From assembly GCA_963978235.1 (NCBI GenBank), contig CAXBQM010000032.1:1-13107 (forward strand): a stretch of 13,107 bases of DNA, written 5' to 3'. Shown in pieces: positions 1 through 6,573 of the stretch; position 1 is the stretch's first letter; each line of letters starts with the position of its first letter. The position numbers and the translations under genes are program-made. This DNA is from UBA7398 sp963978235 (lineage in GTDB: Bacteria > Actinomycetota > Actinomycetes > Nanopelagicales > Nanopelagicaceae). A model generated the notes under the pieces. The model ran no database searches, was not told the origin of the DNA, and saw only the letters and a program-made list of their open reading frames with translations.

Positions 1-2
1 GG

Positions 3-593
3 CTACTTACGACTGCTATGAAAGAGGCCGGCGCAGTTGCTTATCGCGTGCAGATGATTCCCGAAAATGAAGCGTCCTTGAAAGCGATTGTCGAGGATCA
101 ATTAGTGCGGGCTGATCTTGTGGTGATAAGCGGCGAGAGCCATGATGACTCCTATCCATTGATTACCAATGTTTTGAAGAGCATTGGGGAAATTCGTGAA
201 ATTGATCCACGCATTGAAGTGAGTGGACTTCATAATTTTGGAACCATCGGACCAGACAAAACGCCAGTTGTGACATTACCCGGTGATCCGATTGCCGCAT
301 ACATTTCGTGTGAACTTTTTATTCGACCAATGATTAGGCAAATGATGGGGCTTCATGATCTCTTTCGACCAGTGCAGCGCGCGATACTTACTAACTCGGT
401 TGAAAGTGAACCGGGCAAGACTTCTTTTTTAAGAGCGCAATTAGAAGGTAACAAAGTTACCGTTGCCAATAATCAAGAAGAACTTGTAGGTCTCTCTGAT
501 GCTAATTGCCTTGTAGTAATTGGTGAAGATGTGACTTCCTTAAATGCCGGCGCAGAAGTTGATGTCATGATGTTGGAACGGCGATACATATAA
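3..593 (+). CDS. MoeA/gephyrin-like protein (Glp-like), C-terminal part
   Basis: This is the 3' part of a gene that begins before the window; the reading frame is open from base 3, so the internal ATG at 18 is not the true start. The visible part covers the second half of the MoeA/MogA-like fold and the C-terminal beta-barrel domain (MoeA domain IV). Family landmarks are FGTIGPDKTP and LPGDP (276-290), followed by an ELFIRPMIR helix. The glycine-rich molybdopterin-binding loop, normally SGGVS, reads SGESHDDS (129-152), and the usual PGKP/PGMPQG loop is replaced by VSGLHN (219-236). Catalytic molybdenum insertion is therefore doubtful. With rimJ and a SepX/GlpR-like gene next door, it best matches Glp, the actinobacterial gephyrin-like protein reported to bind FtsZ. 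Family is certain; the Glp role is inferred from context and motif loss. An ordinary MoeA acting in molybdenum cofactor synthesis is the alternative. Confidence 0.85.
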   Translation, partial: LLTTAMKEAGAVAYRVQMIPENEASLKAIVEDQLVRADLVVISGESHDDSYPLITNVLKSIGEIREIDPRIEVSGLHNFGTIGPDKTPVVTLPGDPIAAYISCELFIRPMIRQMMGLHDLFRPVQRAILTNSVESEPGKTSFLRAQLEGNKVTVANNQEELVGLSDANCLVVIGEDVTSLNAGAEVDVMMLERRYI

Positions 594-1151
594 ATGTCAC
601 AGTCGTGGCCGCTTGTTCTTTCTCGTGGTGAACTAACGCTTCGCCCGTTACGGTATCGAGACCGAAACCGTTGGCTAGAGATTCGACGATTCAATCGGGA
701 TTGGTTGAAACCGTGGGAAGCAACGTCGCCATTTCATAGCGAGAAGGATCTGCCATCTTTTTTTGAAATGGTTAATTTTCATAACAGAGAGGGTCGTGCT
801 GGCCGAGCGCTTACCTTGGCGCTATGGCGAGATCATGAACTTATTGGCCAGATCACGATGGGTGGTATTTCGTATGGCGCACTTCGCGGAGCGCATATCG
901 GTTATTGGATAGATCAACGTTGGGCTAATAAGGGATTAATGACAGAAGCAGTAACCACTCTTACCAATCATGGGTTTGACGAGTTAAAACTGCATCGGAT
1001 TGAGATAAATCTCCGTCCAGAAAATGAAGCGTCGCGCCGGGTTGCGGAAAAAGCTGGGTATCTCCTCGAAGGGAGGAGACCTTCGTATTTACATATCGAT
1101 GGCGACTGGCGAGATCACTTAGTTTTTGTTCGCTTGAGTAGTAATAATTAG
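594..1151 (+). CDS. rimJ: GNAT family N-acetyltransferase, RimJ/RimL type
   Basis: A 185-residue single-domain GNAT protein predicted to transfer acetyl from acetyl-CoA to an amino group. The family includes the N-terminal acetyltransferases of ribosomal proteins S5 and L12, but the real substrate is not visible here. The N-terminal LTLRPLRYRDRNRW strand-helix is typical of RimJ-like proteins. The acetyl-CoA loop is QRWANKGLMTEA (residues 108-119), followed by the HRIEINLRPENEASRRVAEK block and a GYLLEG C-terminal motif. The ATG follows the upstream stop codon directly, so translation is probably coupled to the MoeA-like gene. A rimJ-like gene between the gephyrin-like gene and glpR/sepX is a conserved actinobacterial arrangement, to my knowledge. 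A short hairpin begins on its stop codon. The symbol follows the usual annotation of this locus. Confidence 0.88.
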   Translation: MSQSWPLVLSRGELTLRPLRYRDRNRWLEIRRFNRDWLKPWEATSPFHSEKDLPSFFEMVNFHNREGRAGRALTLALWRDHELIGQITMGGISYGALRGAHIGYWIDQRWANKGLMTEAVTTLTNHGFDELKLHRIEINLRPENEASRRVAEKAGYLLEGRRPSYLHIDGDWRDHLVFVRLSSNN

Positions 1152-1164
1152 CGACGAAAGTCGC
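1151..1164 (+). terminator. short GNRA-tetraloop hairpin at the rimJ stop codon
   Basis: GCGAC (1151-1155), loop GAAA (1156-1159) and GTCGC (1160-1164) form a perfect 5-bp stem closed by a GNRA tetraloop. The first stem base is the last base of the rimJ stop codon. No U-run follows, so this is not a classic intrinsic terminator. It could be a 3'-end stabilising hairpin or a weak actinobacterial-type terminator separating rimJ from the next gene, which has its own promoter-like element. Confidence 0.35.
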
Positions 1165-1236
1165 AAGCAACAAACCATTCATTACTTCCCCAAACGCCAC
1201 GAATTCGAAATACCCGATTAGTCCGATATTTCCATT

Positions 1237-1242
1237 TAGATT
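1237..1242 (+). promoter_or_regulatory. candidate -10 element for leaderless glpR transcript
   Basis: TAGATT fits the actinobacterial -10 consensus TANNNT and ends 8 nt before the ATG at 1251. No Shine-Dalgarno sequence is visible before that ATG. The arrangement would put the transcription start at or next to the start codon. I see no convincing -35. The 99-bp gap after rimJ is long for this window and supports a separate promoter. Confidence 0.4.
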
Positions 1243-1250
1243 TAGACATC

Positions 1251-2018
1251 ATGGGTTCCGGACTTATCTATTTAATCATTGTAGGAATGTGGGTCTCTTA
1301 CTTCCTTCCTCAGTGGGTTTCTAGTCATGAAGAAGTCTCCGGAAAATCAGTCGAGAAATTTCGAAATAGCATGCGAGCGGTAGCTCATTCCGCCGGTGTC
1401 CCTACTCAAGAAGAACTCGCGCGAGAAAATGAACATAATCTGGTCGTTCGCCGAATAGTTTTTTCCTCGCTTGCTCTCCTTTTAATTCTCACCAGCGTGC
1501 TTTCACTTGTTGGTTTGCTCTCGCCAATCGTGATGTTGCTACCAGTTTCAGGTATATCGCTGTACATCGCCCATGTACGTCGGCAAATGCAAGCGATGCG
1601 AAGCGCAATTCGTCAACAGCGGATTATTTCCCAACATAATCAGAAGCCGACGAGTACTAATTACGCGGAGTTGTTAGCCCGATCTAAAGTAGTTCGAGAA
1701 AAAAATGAAGTTTTAGAGCATTGGATTCCACTCTCAGAGAGAATCGAGAAAGTTGAACAAGAGTTAAGCGGTATTACCTTGTTGCCAAAAGGAAGCGCGA
1801 GCGCTCATCATGAATGGACTCCGCAAGAAGTTCCTACTCCAACCTATGTTTCCGCACCTAAAGCGGTAACGGCTAAACGAATTATTGACTTGACCATTCC
1901 TGGCGCTTGGTCAGAAGAGCAAGCGAAACTTAATTCTGAAGTGAGTGAAGTCTCGCCACATCGCGATCAAGTATTTGATCAAGAGGATGGCGGATCAGCA
2001 CGGGCTGTAAATAGTTAA
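1251..2018 (+). CDS. glpR: SepX/GlpR-like actinobacterial membrane protein of cell division
   Basis: A 255-residue membrane protein. The opening MGSGLIYLIIVGMWVSYFLP followed by QW, then a VEKFRNSMRAVA stretch, is the N-terminal signature of actinobacterial SepX (Streptomyces) / GlpR (Corynebacterium), recognised from memory. Membrane segments are residues ~5-22 and a hydrophobic pair at ~69-108 (two short helices), followed by a basic juxtamembrane helix with Arg and Gln at ~110-127. The remaining ~125 residues are polar, proline- and glutamate-containing, and probably cytoplasmic and partly disordered. In Corynebacterium, GlpR is the membrane receptor of the gephyrin-like FtsZ partner Glp; in Streptomyces, SepX helps assemble division septa. 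The upstream MoeA-like gene fits this pairing. The start is chosen because it gives the conserved N-terminus; translation is probably leaderless. The stop codon overlaps that of the convergent mannosyltransferase gene. No enzymatic domain is seen. Confidence 0.75.
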   Translation: MGSGLIYLIIVGMWVSYFLPQWVSSHEEVSGKSVEKFRNSMRAVAHSAGVPTQEELARENEHNLVVRRIVFSSLALLLILTSVLSLVGLLSPIVMLLPVSGISLYIAHVRRQMQAMRSAIRQQRIISQHNQKPTSTNYAELLARSKVVREKNEVLEHWIPLSERIEKVEQELSGITLLPKGSASAHHEWTPQEVPTPTYVSAPKAVTAKRIIDLTIPGAWSEEQAKLNSEVSEVSPHRDQVFDQEDGGSARAVNS

Positions 2019-3277
2019 ATCCAACTACTAAACCACATACGAGCGTGCCAATCATCGTATGTCATTGTTTGCGCAATGTAGATGGGAAGGAAATAGAGAA
2101 AGCAGAGCCCAACCGCAATAAAGAAGCCATAAATATAGGTTTTATAGCGTTGCTGCAATAACCCAATGACATAGGTAAGAGTCAAAATAATGAATGGTTC
2201 GAACACTATTGAGTAGAAAGAAAATACCGTCCGCTGCTGGAATGCAAACCAAGGAAGATAACCGGCTGCGACGCCGAGCAAAATAAGAGCACCACGTTTA
2301 TCGCGTCGACTTACGACAAAGCCGACGAGTACTCCAAGTGCAATGATTGCGCTCCACCATATTAGTGGCGTACCAAGTGCAAGAATTTCTTGTGAACAAT
2401 TCTGGCCACCACATGAAGGTGAGCTATAGAAAAACGATGTTGGTCGACCCAAAATTAACCATGACCATGGATTCGCTGAATATGAGTGTGCTTCCGTTAA
2501 TCCAGTATGAAAATTCAACATCTCTCTGTGATAGTGCCAGAGTGAGAGGAAAGGATTTGATGACCACGAACGATCCCAACCGGTTTTAGTAACGAACCAA
2601 CCAAACCAAGAACCAATATAGAGAACGCTTGGTAGAAAAATTAACTGAGCGAAACGTTGAATTATTACTTTCAAATTGAGAGCAGAGTTTTCGTTAGCTT
2701 TTTGCAAAGTTAAAATATCTTGAAGTACGACTACTGCGATGAAAGCAATTGCGTAATAAAGCGCGCTCCATTTCGTCGCACATGCAAGCCCAAGCGAACC
2801 TCCTAAGAGCCAGTATTTTTTCTCTAAGAGGAAATTAAAAGCGAGCAAAATAAAAAACATTAAGAAAATATCTAACAGTGCAGTGCGTGACATCACGAGG
2901 TGGAGTCCATCAAGTGAAGTAAGGAGAGCAGCGCTCAAGGCTAAAAACTCAGAGTGAAAGATATTTCGAGCAACTCGATAAATGAGATAAATCGAGATTA
3001 TTCCAATGAGGGCAGCAGAAATACGCCAGCCAAATTCACTATCGCCAAAGACTTTTATGCCACCTGCGATAAGCCATTTTCCCAATGGCGGATGAACAAT
3101 GAATTCGGCCTTTGATTTATCCATTTCAACGAGATATTTCAGGTAATCACGCGCGCCATCTACGTAATAGACCTCATCAAAAACAAAACCTTTGGGCGAA
3201 TTGAGATTCCACAATCGCAACAAAGCGCCAAAGAGGATGATTCCAATCAAGCTCATTCGCTCGCGTGTGGCTCGCAT
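2015..3277 (-). CDS. pmt: dolichyl-phosphate-mannose-type protein O-mannosyltransferase (PMT)
   Basis: An integral membrane glycosyltransferase of the GT39/GT-C type, about 420 residues from the chosen ATG. In actinobacteria such enzymes (Mtb Rv1002c) transfer mannose from polyprenyl-phosphate-mannose to Ser/Thr of proteins exported through Sec. Landmarks are the acidic catalytic loop FVFDEVYY (Asp34-Glu35), the HPPLGKWLIAGG motif in the first large extracytoplasmic loop, repeated hydrophobic helices, the loop LGRPTSFFYSSP, and the C-terminal RMWFSSWI. It is shorter than the ~500 residues usual for the family. An upstream ATG at 3361 would extend into rsmI and adds a non-hydrophobic, atypical segment, so I take the ATG at 3277; an ATG at 3256 is also possible. 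A divergent pmt/rsmI pair is conserved in Mycobacterium. Confidence 0.9.
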   Translation of the reverse strand: MRATRERMSLIGIILFGALLRLWNLNSPKGFVFDEVYYVDGARDYLKYLVEMDKSKAEFIVHPPLGKWLIAGGIKVFGDSEFGWRISAALIGIISIYLIYRVARNIFHSEFLALSAALLTSLDGLHLVMSRTALLDIFLMFFILLAFNFLLEKKYWLLGGSLGLACATKWSALYYAIAFIAVVVLQDILTLQKANENSALNLKVIIQRFAQLIFLPSVLYIGSWFGWFVTKTGWDRSWSSNPFLSLWHYHREMLNFHTGLTEAHSYSANPWSWLILGRPTSFFYSSPSCGGQNCSQEILALGTPLIWWSAIIALGVLVGFVVSRRDKRGALILLGVAAGYLPWFAFQQRTVFSFYSIVFEPFIILTLTYVIGLLQQRYKTYIYGFFIAVGLCFLYFLPIYIAQTMTYDDWHARMWFSSWI

Positions 3278-3283
3278 GACACA

Positions 3284-3313
3284 ATTACAGCATGTCGCAA
3301 TTGATATTGGCAG
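3284..3313 (-). promoter_or_regulatory. candidate pmt promoter inside the rsmI 5' end
   Basis: On the - strand, CTGCCA (3308-3313) and TGTAAT (3284-3289) are separated by 18 nt. TGTAAT matches TATAAT at five of six positions and ends 6 nt before the pmt ATG, so transcription would begin at the start codon (leaderless). The -35 and part of the spacer lie inside rsmI codons. Prediction only. Confidence 0.4.
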
Positions 3314-4137
3314 CGGTGCCATTAGGAAATATTGGCGACGCATCAGACCGATTGAAATCAACGCTCAGTAGCGCATCACATATCGCGGCCGAAGACTCAC
3401 GTAAATTCTCTCGACTGTGCAAGGACTTAGGTATTGAACACAAAGCGCGAGTCATTTCTTTCTTTGAGGGCAACGAGAACGAGCGAATAAGTGAGTTAAT
3501 CGCAATTTTGGAATCCGGTAATGATCTTGTCGTTGTGACCGATGCTGGCATGCCAAGTGTGAGCGATCCGGGATATCGGATTGCACGCGAATGTGTGAAG
3601 CGAAATATCGCGGTCAGAGTTCTTCCTGGTCCTAGCGCGGTAATTTCTGCTTTAGCTCTCTCTGGATTACCCACCGACAGATTCTGTTTTGAAGGATTTG
3701 TTCCGAGAACGAGTGGCGCACGTGAAAGTTTTTATCAATCTCTTGCACGCGAAGAGCGAACAATCGTTCTCTTTGAAGCGCCACATCGCATCAGTGAATC
3801 ACTGAGCGCTGCCGCGAAAGCGTTGAGTGGTGATCGTGAAATTGCGGTCTGTCGGGAGATGACAAAGACTTTTGAGGAAACGTTTCGAGGAACCATTGAC
3901 CAGGCGATTATTTGGAGTAAATCAAAAGAAATATTGGGGGAAATCACAATAGTTATCGCTGGATTTAATCCAGGATCAATCACGGTCTCGGAAACTGATT
4001 TGATTCGCGAAGTACTAGCGGCTGAAGCTGGTGGAATGATGCGTAAAGATGCCATCCATGAAGTTGCGCAACGATACGACCTTCCTAAACGTCACGTTTT
4101 CGATCTTATGGTTCAGTACAAGCACGATTCTGAATAG
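3292..4137 (+). CDS. rsmI: 16S rRNA (cytidine1402-2'-O)-methyltransferase RsmI
   Basis: A 281-residue tetrapyrrole-methylase-fold enzyme that methylates the 2'-OH of C1402 in 16S rRNA with S-adenosylmethionine, near the ribosomal P site. Diagnostic motifs are VPLGNIGDASDR near the N-terminus, AEDSRKFSRL, TDAGMPSVSDPG, the LPGPSAVISALALSGLP loop, GFVPR, FEAPHRI, and the late CREMTKTFEE and GEITIVI strands. Length and motif order are normal for RsmI. The ATG at 3292 gives the expected N-terminus. No Shine-Dalgarno is visible. Only 14 bp separate it from the divergent pmt start, so its promoter must overlap that of pmt; CACAAT (3280-3285) is a weak -10 candidate. The stop codon TAG is 3 bp before the GTG of metG. 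Confidence 0.95.
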   Translation: MSQLILAAVPLGNIGDASDRLKSTLSSASHIAAEDSRKFSRLCKDLGIEHKARVISFFEGNENERISELIAILESGNDLVVVTDAGMPSVSDPGYRIARECVKRNIAVRVLPGPSAVISALALSGLPTDRFCFEGFVPRTSGARESFYQSLAREERTIVLFEAPHRISESLSAAAKALSGDREIAVCREMTKTFEETFRGTIDQAIIWSKSKEILGEITIVIAGFNPGSITVSETDLIREVLAAEAGGMMRKDAIHEVAQRYDLPKRHVFDLMVQYKHDSE

Positions 4138-4140
4138 GAT

Positions 4141-5706
4141 GTGCATGTGACTGCAGAGAAATCGTTTTACCTGACGACGCCTATTTATTACGTTAATGAT
4201 GCGCCACATATTGGTCACGCGTATACGACGGTAGCTGGAGATGTGCTTACTCGTTGGCATCGTCAACGAGGCGAAAAAGTGTGGTTCCTTACTGGAACTG
4301 ATGAGCATGGTCAGAAAGTGATGCGCACTGCTGAAGCAAACAATGTCGCACCACAAGCGTGGTGTGACACTTTGGTTGAAAAGTCATGGAAACCAGTATG
4401 GAAATCCCTCAATATTGCACATGATGATTTTATTCGCACAACTGAGGATCGCCACGAAAAACGAGTGCAAAGATTTCTTCAAGGATTGATGGAAAAGGGT
4501 TTTATCTACGAAGGAAAATATGAAGGACCGTATTGTGTTGGTTGCGAAGAATTTAAATTGCCAGGCGATTTGATTGAAGGAAATTGTTCCATTCACTCAA
4601 AGCCGGTAGAAATGGTGAGCGAAACGAATTGGTTTTTTAAACTTTCTGCGTTTGTGCAACCGCTTCTTGAACACTATAAAAATAATCCGGAAGCCTGCGA
4701 ACCAGCAAGTGCAAGAAATGAAGTCATTGCTTTTCTAGAAGGTGGCGTGCAAGATCTTTCTATTTCACGATCAACTTTTGATTGGGGAATTCAAGTTCCG
4801 TGGGACACCTCTCAAGTGGTGTATGTCTGGTTCGATGCGCTTTTGAATTACGCCACTGCAGTTGGGTTGGGAGAAGATCCACATTCAGAATTGGGAAAGA
4901 AATTTGCAGGGACTTGGCCAGCAGATGTGCATCTGGTTGGAAAAGATATTCTCCGATTTCACGCAGTGATTTGGCCGGCAATGTTGATGGCAGGTGGGAT
5001 TGCGGTGCCTAAAAAAGTTTTTGCTCATGGCTGGCTACTTGTAGGTGGCGAAAAAATGAGTAAGAGCAAATTAACGGGTATTGCACCGAGTGATATTACG
5101 GATCACTTCGGCGTAGATGCATTCCGTTATTACTTCTTACGAGCAATTCCATTTGGCAGCGACGGATCTTTCTCTTGGGAAGATATGACAGCGCGCTACA
5201 CCAGCGAGTTGGCGAATGATTTCGGAAATTTAGCGTCTCGGTTAGCAGCAATGGTGGAAAAGTATTGTGAAGGAAAGTTGCCAGAGCCAACTTCTTCGCC
5301 AGAACTGGAGGCGGCGCTTCAAGCAACGGTGGCGAGCGCAGATAAAGCAATATGTGCGCTGGATTTTCAGGGCGGGATCAACGCGATTATGGAATTTTGT
5401 AAACGAGTAAATGGCTATGTCACTGAAAAAGAGCCGTGGTCAGTTGCTAAAGATGCAGCGCGAAAATCTGAACTCGATGCAATTCTTTACAACACAGCGG
5501 AAGCGCTTCGTGCGTTAGCAGTCTTGCTCCATCCAATAATGCCAGCGACTACCGAAGCGTTGTGGCAAAGTTTAGGTGCGCACGTATTAGGTGAGATTGG
5601 TAATCAGAAAATTAGCGATCTCGCGCGCTGGGGACAATTGAAGAATACTCACGTCACTAAAGGTGCAATCCTCTTTCCACGGTTGCCTGAGTTAGAAGTT
5701 CAGTAA
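4141..5706 (+). CDS. metG: methionine--tRNA ligase
   Basis: Class I methionyl-tRNA synthetase, 521 residues from the GTG at 4141, charging initiator and elongator tRNA-Met in the cytoplasm. The HIGH signature is literal (residues 23-26), the KMSKS loop is KMSKS (305-309), and TGTDEHGQK is the conserved methionine-site motif. The connective domain has a single zinc-type knuckle, CVGC followed by CSIH, as in Thermus and Mycobacterium MetRS. A helical anticodon-binding domain follows (about 350-500). There is no C-terminal Arc1p-like tRNA-binding domain, normal for this subtype. An in-frame GTG at 4147 is an equally likely start: TAGGAT (4135-4140) sits exactly 6 nt before it, matching the leaderless pattern of other genes here. 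The next gene, tatD, begins 2 bp after the stop, as in many bacteria. Confidence 0.96.
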   Translation: MHVTAEKSFYLTTPIYYVNDAPHIGHAYTTVAGDVLTRWHRQRGEKVWFLTGTDEHGQKVMRTAEANNVAPQAWCDTLVEKSWKPVWKSLNIAHDDFIRTTEDRHEKRVQRFLQGLMEKGFIYEGKYEGPYCVGCEEFKLPGDLIEGNCSIHSKPVEMVSETNWFFKLSAFVQPLLEHYKNNPEACEPASARNEVIAFLEGGVQDLSISRSTFDWGIQVPWDTSQVVYVWFDALLNYATAVGLGEDPHSELGKKFAGTWPADVHLVGKDILRFHAVIWPAMLMAGGIAVPKKVFAHGWLLVGGEKMSKSKLTGIAPSDITDHFGVDAFRYYFLRAIPFGSDGSFSWEDMTARYTSELANDFGNLASRLAAMVEKYCEGKLPEPTSSPELEAALQATVASADKAICALDFQGGINAIMEFCKRVNGYVTEKEPWSVAKDAARKSELDAILYNTAEALRALAVLLHPIMPATTEALWQSLGAHVLGEIGNQKISDLARWGQLKNTHVTKGAILFPRLPELEVQ

Positions 5707-5708
5707 TA

Positions 5709-6566
5709 ATGGCTGATCGCCATAATCGAGATATAGATCGACCACCGGCGCCGCTACCTGCGCCGCTTAATACGCAAACTGTTGATTCGCACGCTCATTT
5801 GGAATTAGTTTTTGATGGCGCACAACCAGATGATCCGCGCTTTGCAGATTTATTAGCTGAATGTGCAAGTGTTGGAATTGATCGAATTGTGCAAGTAGGT
5901 TATTCCGCAGAGCAATCACAGTGGTGTGCTGACTTTGCTGAACGTTGGCCACGCACATTAGCTGCAGTTGCACTTCATCCCAACGAAGCGCCAGTTGTTG
6001 AAGACCTTGAAAAAGAATTGATGGTTATTGACTCACTTGCGACAAGACCACGAGTTCGAGCAATCGGTGAAACTGGGCTTGATTTCTTTCGCACACCTCC
6101 AGAATTACAAGAGCGACAGAAATATTCATTCCGGCGTCATATCGAAATCGCAAAACGTCATAAGAAAGCGCTGGTCATCCACGATCGCGATGCACATCGA
6201 GAAGTACTTGATGTACTTAAAGAAGAAGGGGCGCCGGAAATAACAGTTTTTCACTGCTTTTCTGGTGATGAAGCCATGGCTCGCGAATGCATTGAAGCGG
6301 GGTATTACTTATCGTTTGCTGGAACGGTAACTTTCAAGAATGCGCCAGAACTTCGAACTGCCGCCGCGCTTTGTCCGCCGGAACTTCTCCTTGTTGAAAC
6401 TGATTCACCATTTCTCTGCCCGATGCCCAATCGAGGTCTTCTGAATACGCCAGCACAAATTCCTAATACCGTGCGAGCAATTGCTCATGAACGTAATGAA
6501 GAACCAGATTATGTCGCTGCGCTATGTAGTAAGAATGCAGAGCGAGTCTTCGGCTCGTTTGAATAA
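5709..6566 (+). CDS. tatD: TatD family metal-dependent hydrolase/deoxyribonuclease
   Basis: A 285-residue TIM-barrel amidohydrolase of the TatD/YcfH family, which in other bacteria shows 3'-5' exonuclease or DNase activity; the physiological substrate in actinobacteria is unsettled. Metal ligands are all visible: HAH (His28, His30) at the first strand, Glu in GETGLDFF, His in VIHDRDA, His in FHCFSGD, and Asp in VETDSPFL. The first ~22 residues are a Pro-rich extension before the barrel. The ATG lies 2 bp after the metG stop with no clear ribosome site, suggesting coupled translation. In many Actinobacteria the next gene is rpfB (a resuscitation-promoting factor); here the 7-bp gap leads straight to rsmA. 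Confidence 0.94.
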   Translation: MADRHNRDIDRPPAPLPAPLNTQTVDSHAHLELVFDGAQPDDPRFADLLAECASVGIDRIVQVGYSAEQSQWCADFAERWPRTLAAVALHPNEAPVVEDLEKELMVIDSLATRPRVRAIGETGLDFFRTPPELQERQKYSFRRHIEIAKRHKKALVIHDRDAHREVLDVLKEEGAPEITVFHCFSGDEAMARECIEAGYYLSFAGTVTFKNAPELRTAAALCPPELLLVETDSPFLCPMPNRGLLNTPAQIPNTVRAIAHERNEEPDYVAALCSKNAERVFGSFE

Positions 6567-6573
6567 TGGCACT

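Noticed and set aside
18..20. ATG at 18 as the start of the MoeA-like gene
   Set aside because: The frame is open to the window edge and the residues before it (LLTTA) continue the domain; the gene is simply truncated by the window.
3278..3361. Upstream extension of pmt to an ATG at 3361
   Set aside because: It reads antisense through the conserved rsmI N-terminus and gives a Cys/Met-rich segment unlike PMT proteins.
6481..6573. Upstream extension of rsmA into tatD (31 extra residues)
   Set aside because: The extension overlaps conserved tatD codons and is Met/Asn-rich with no family similarity; the ATG at 6574 gives the normal N-terminus.
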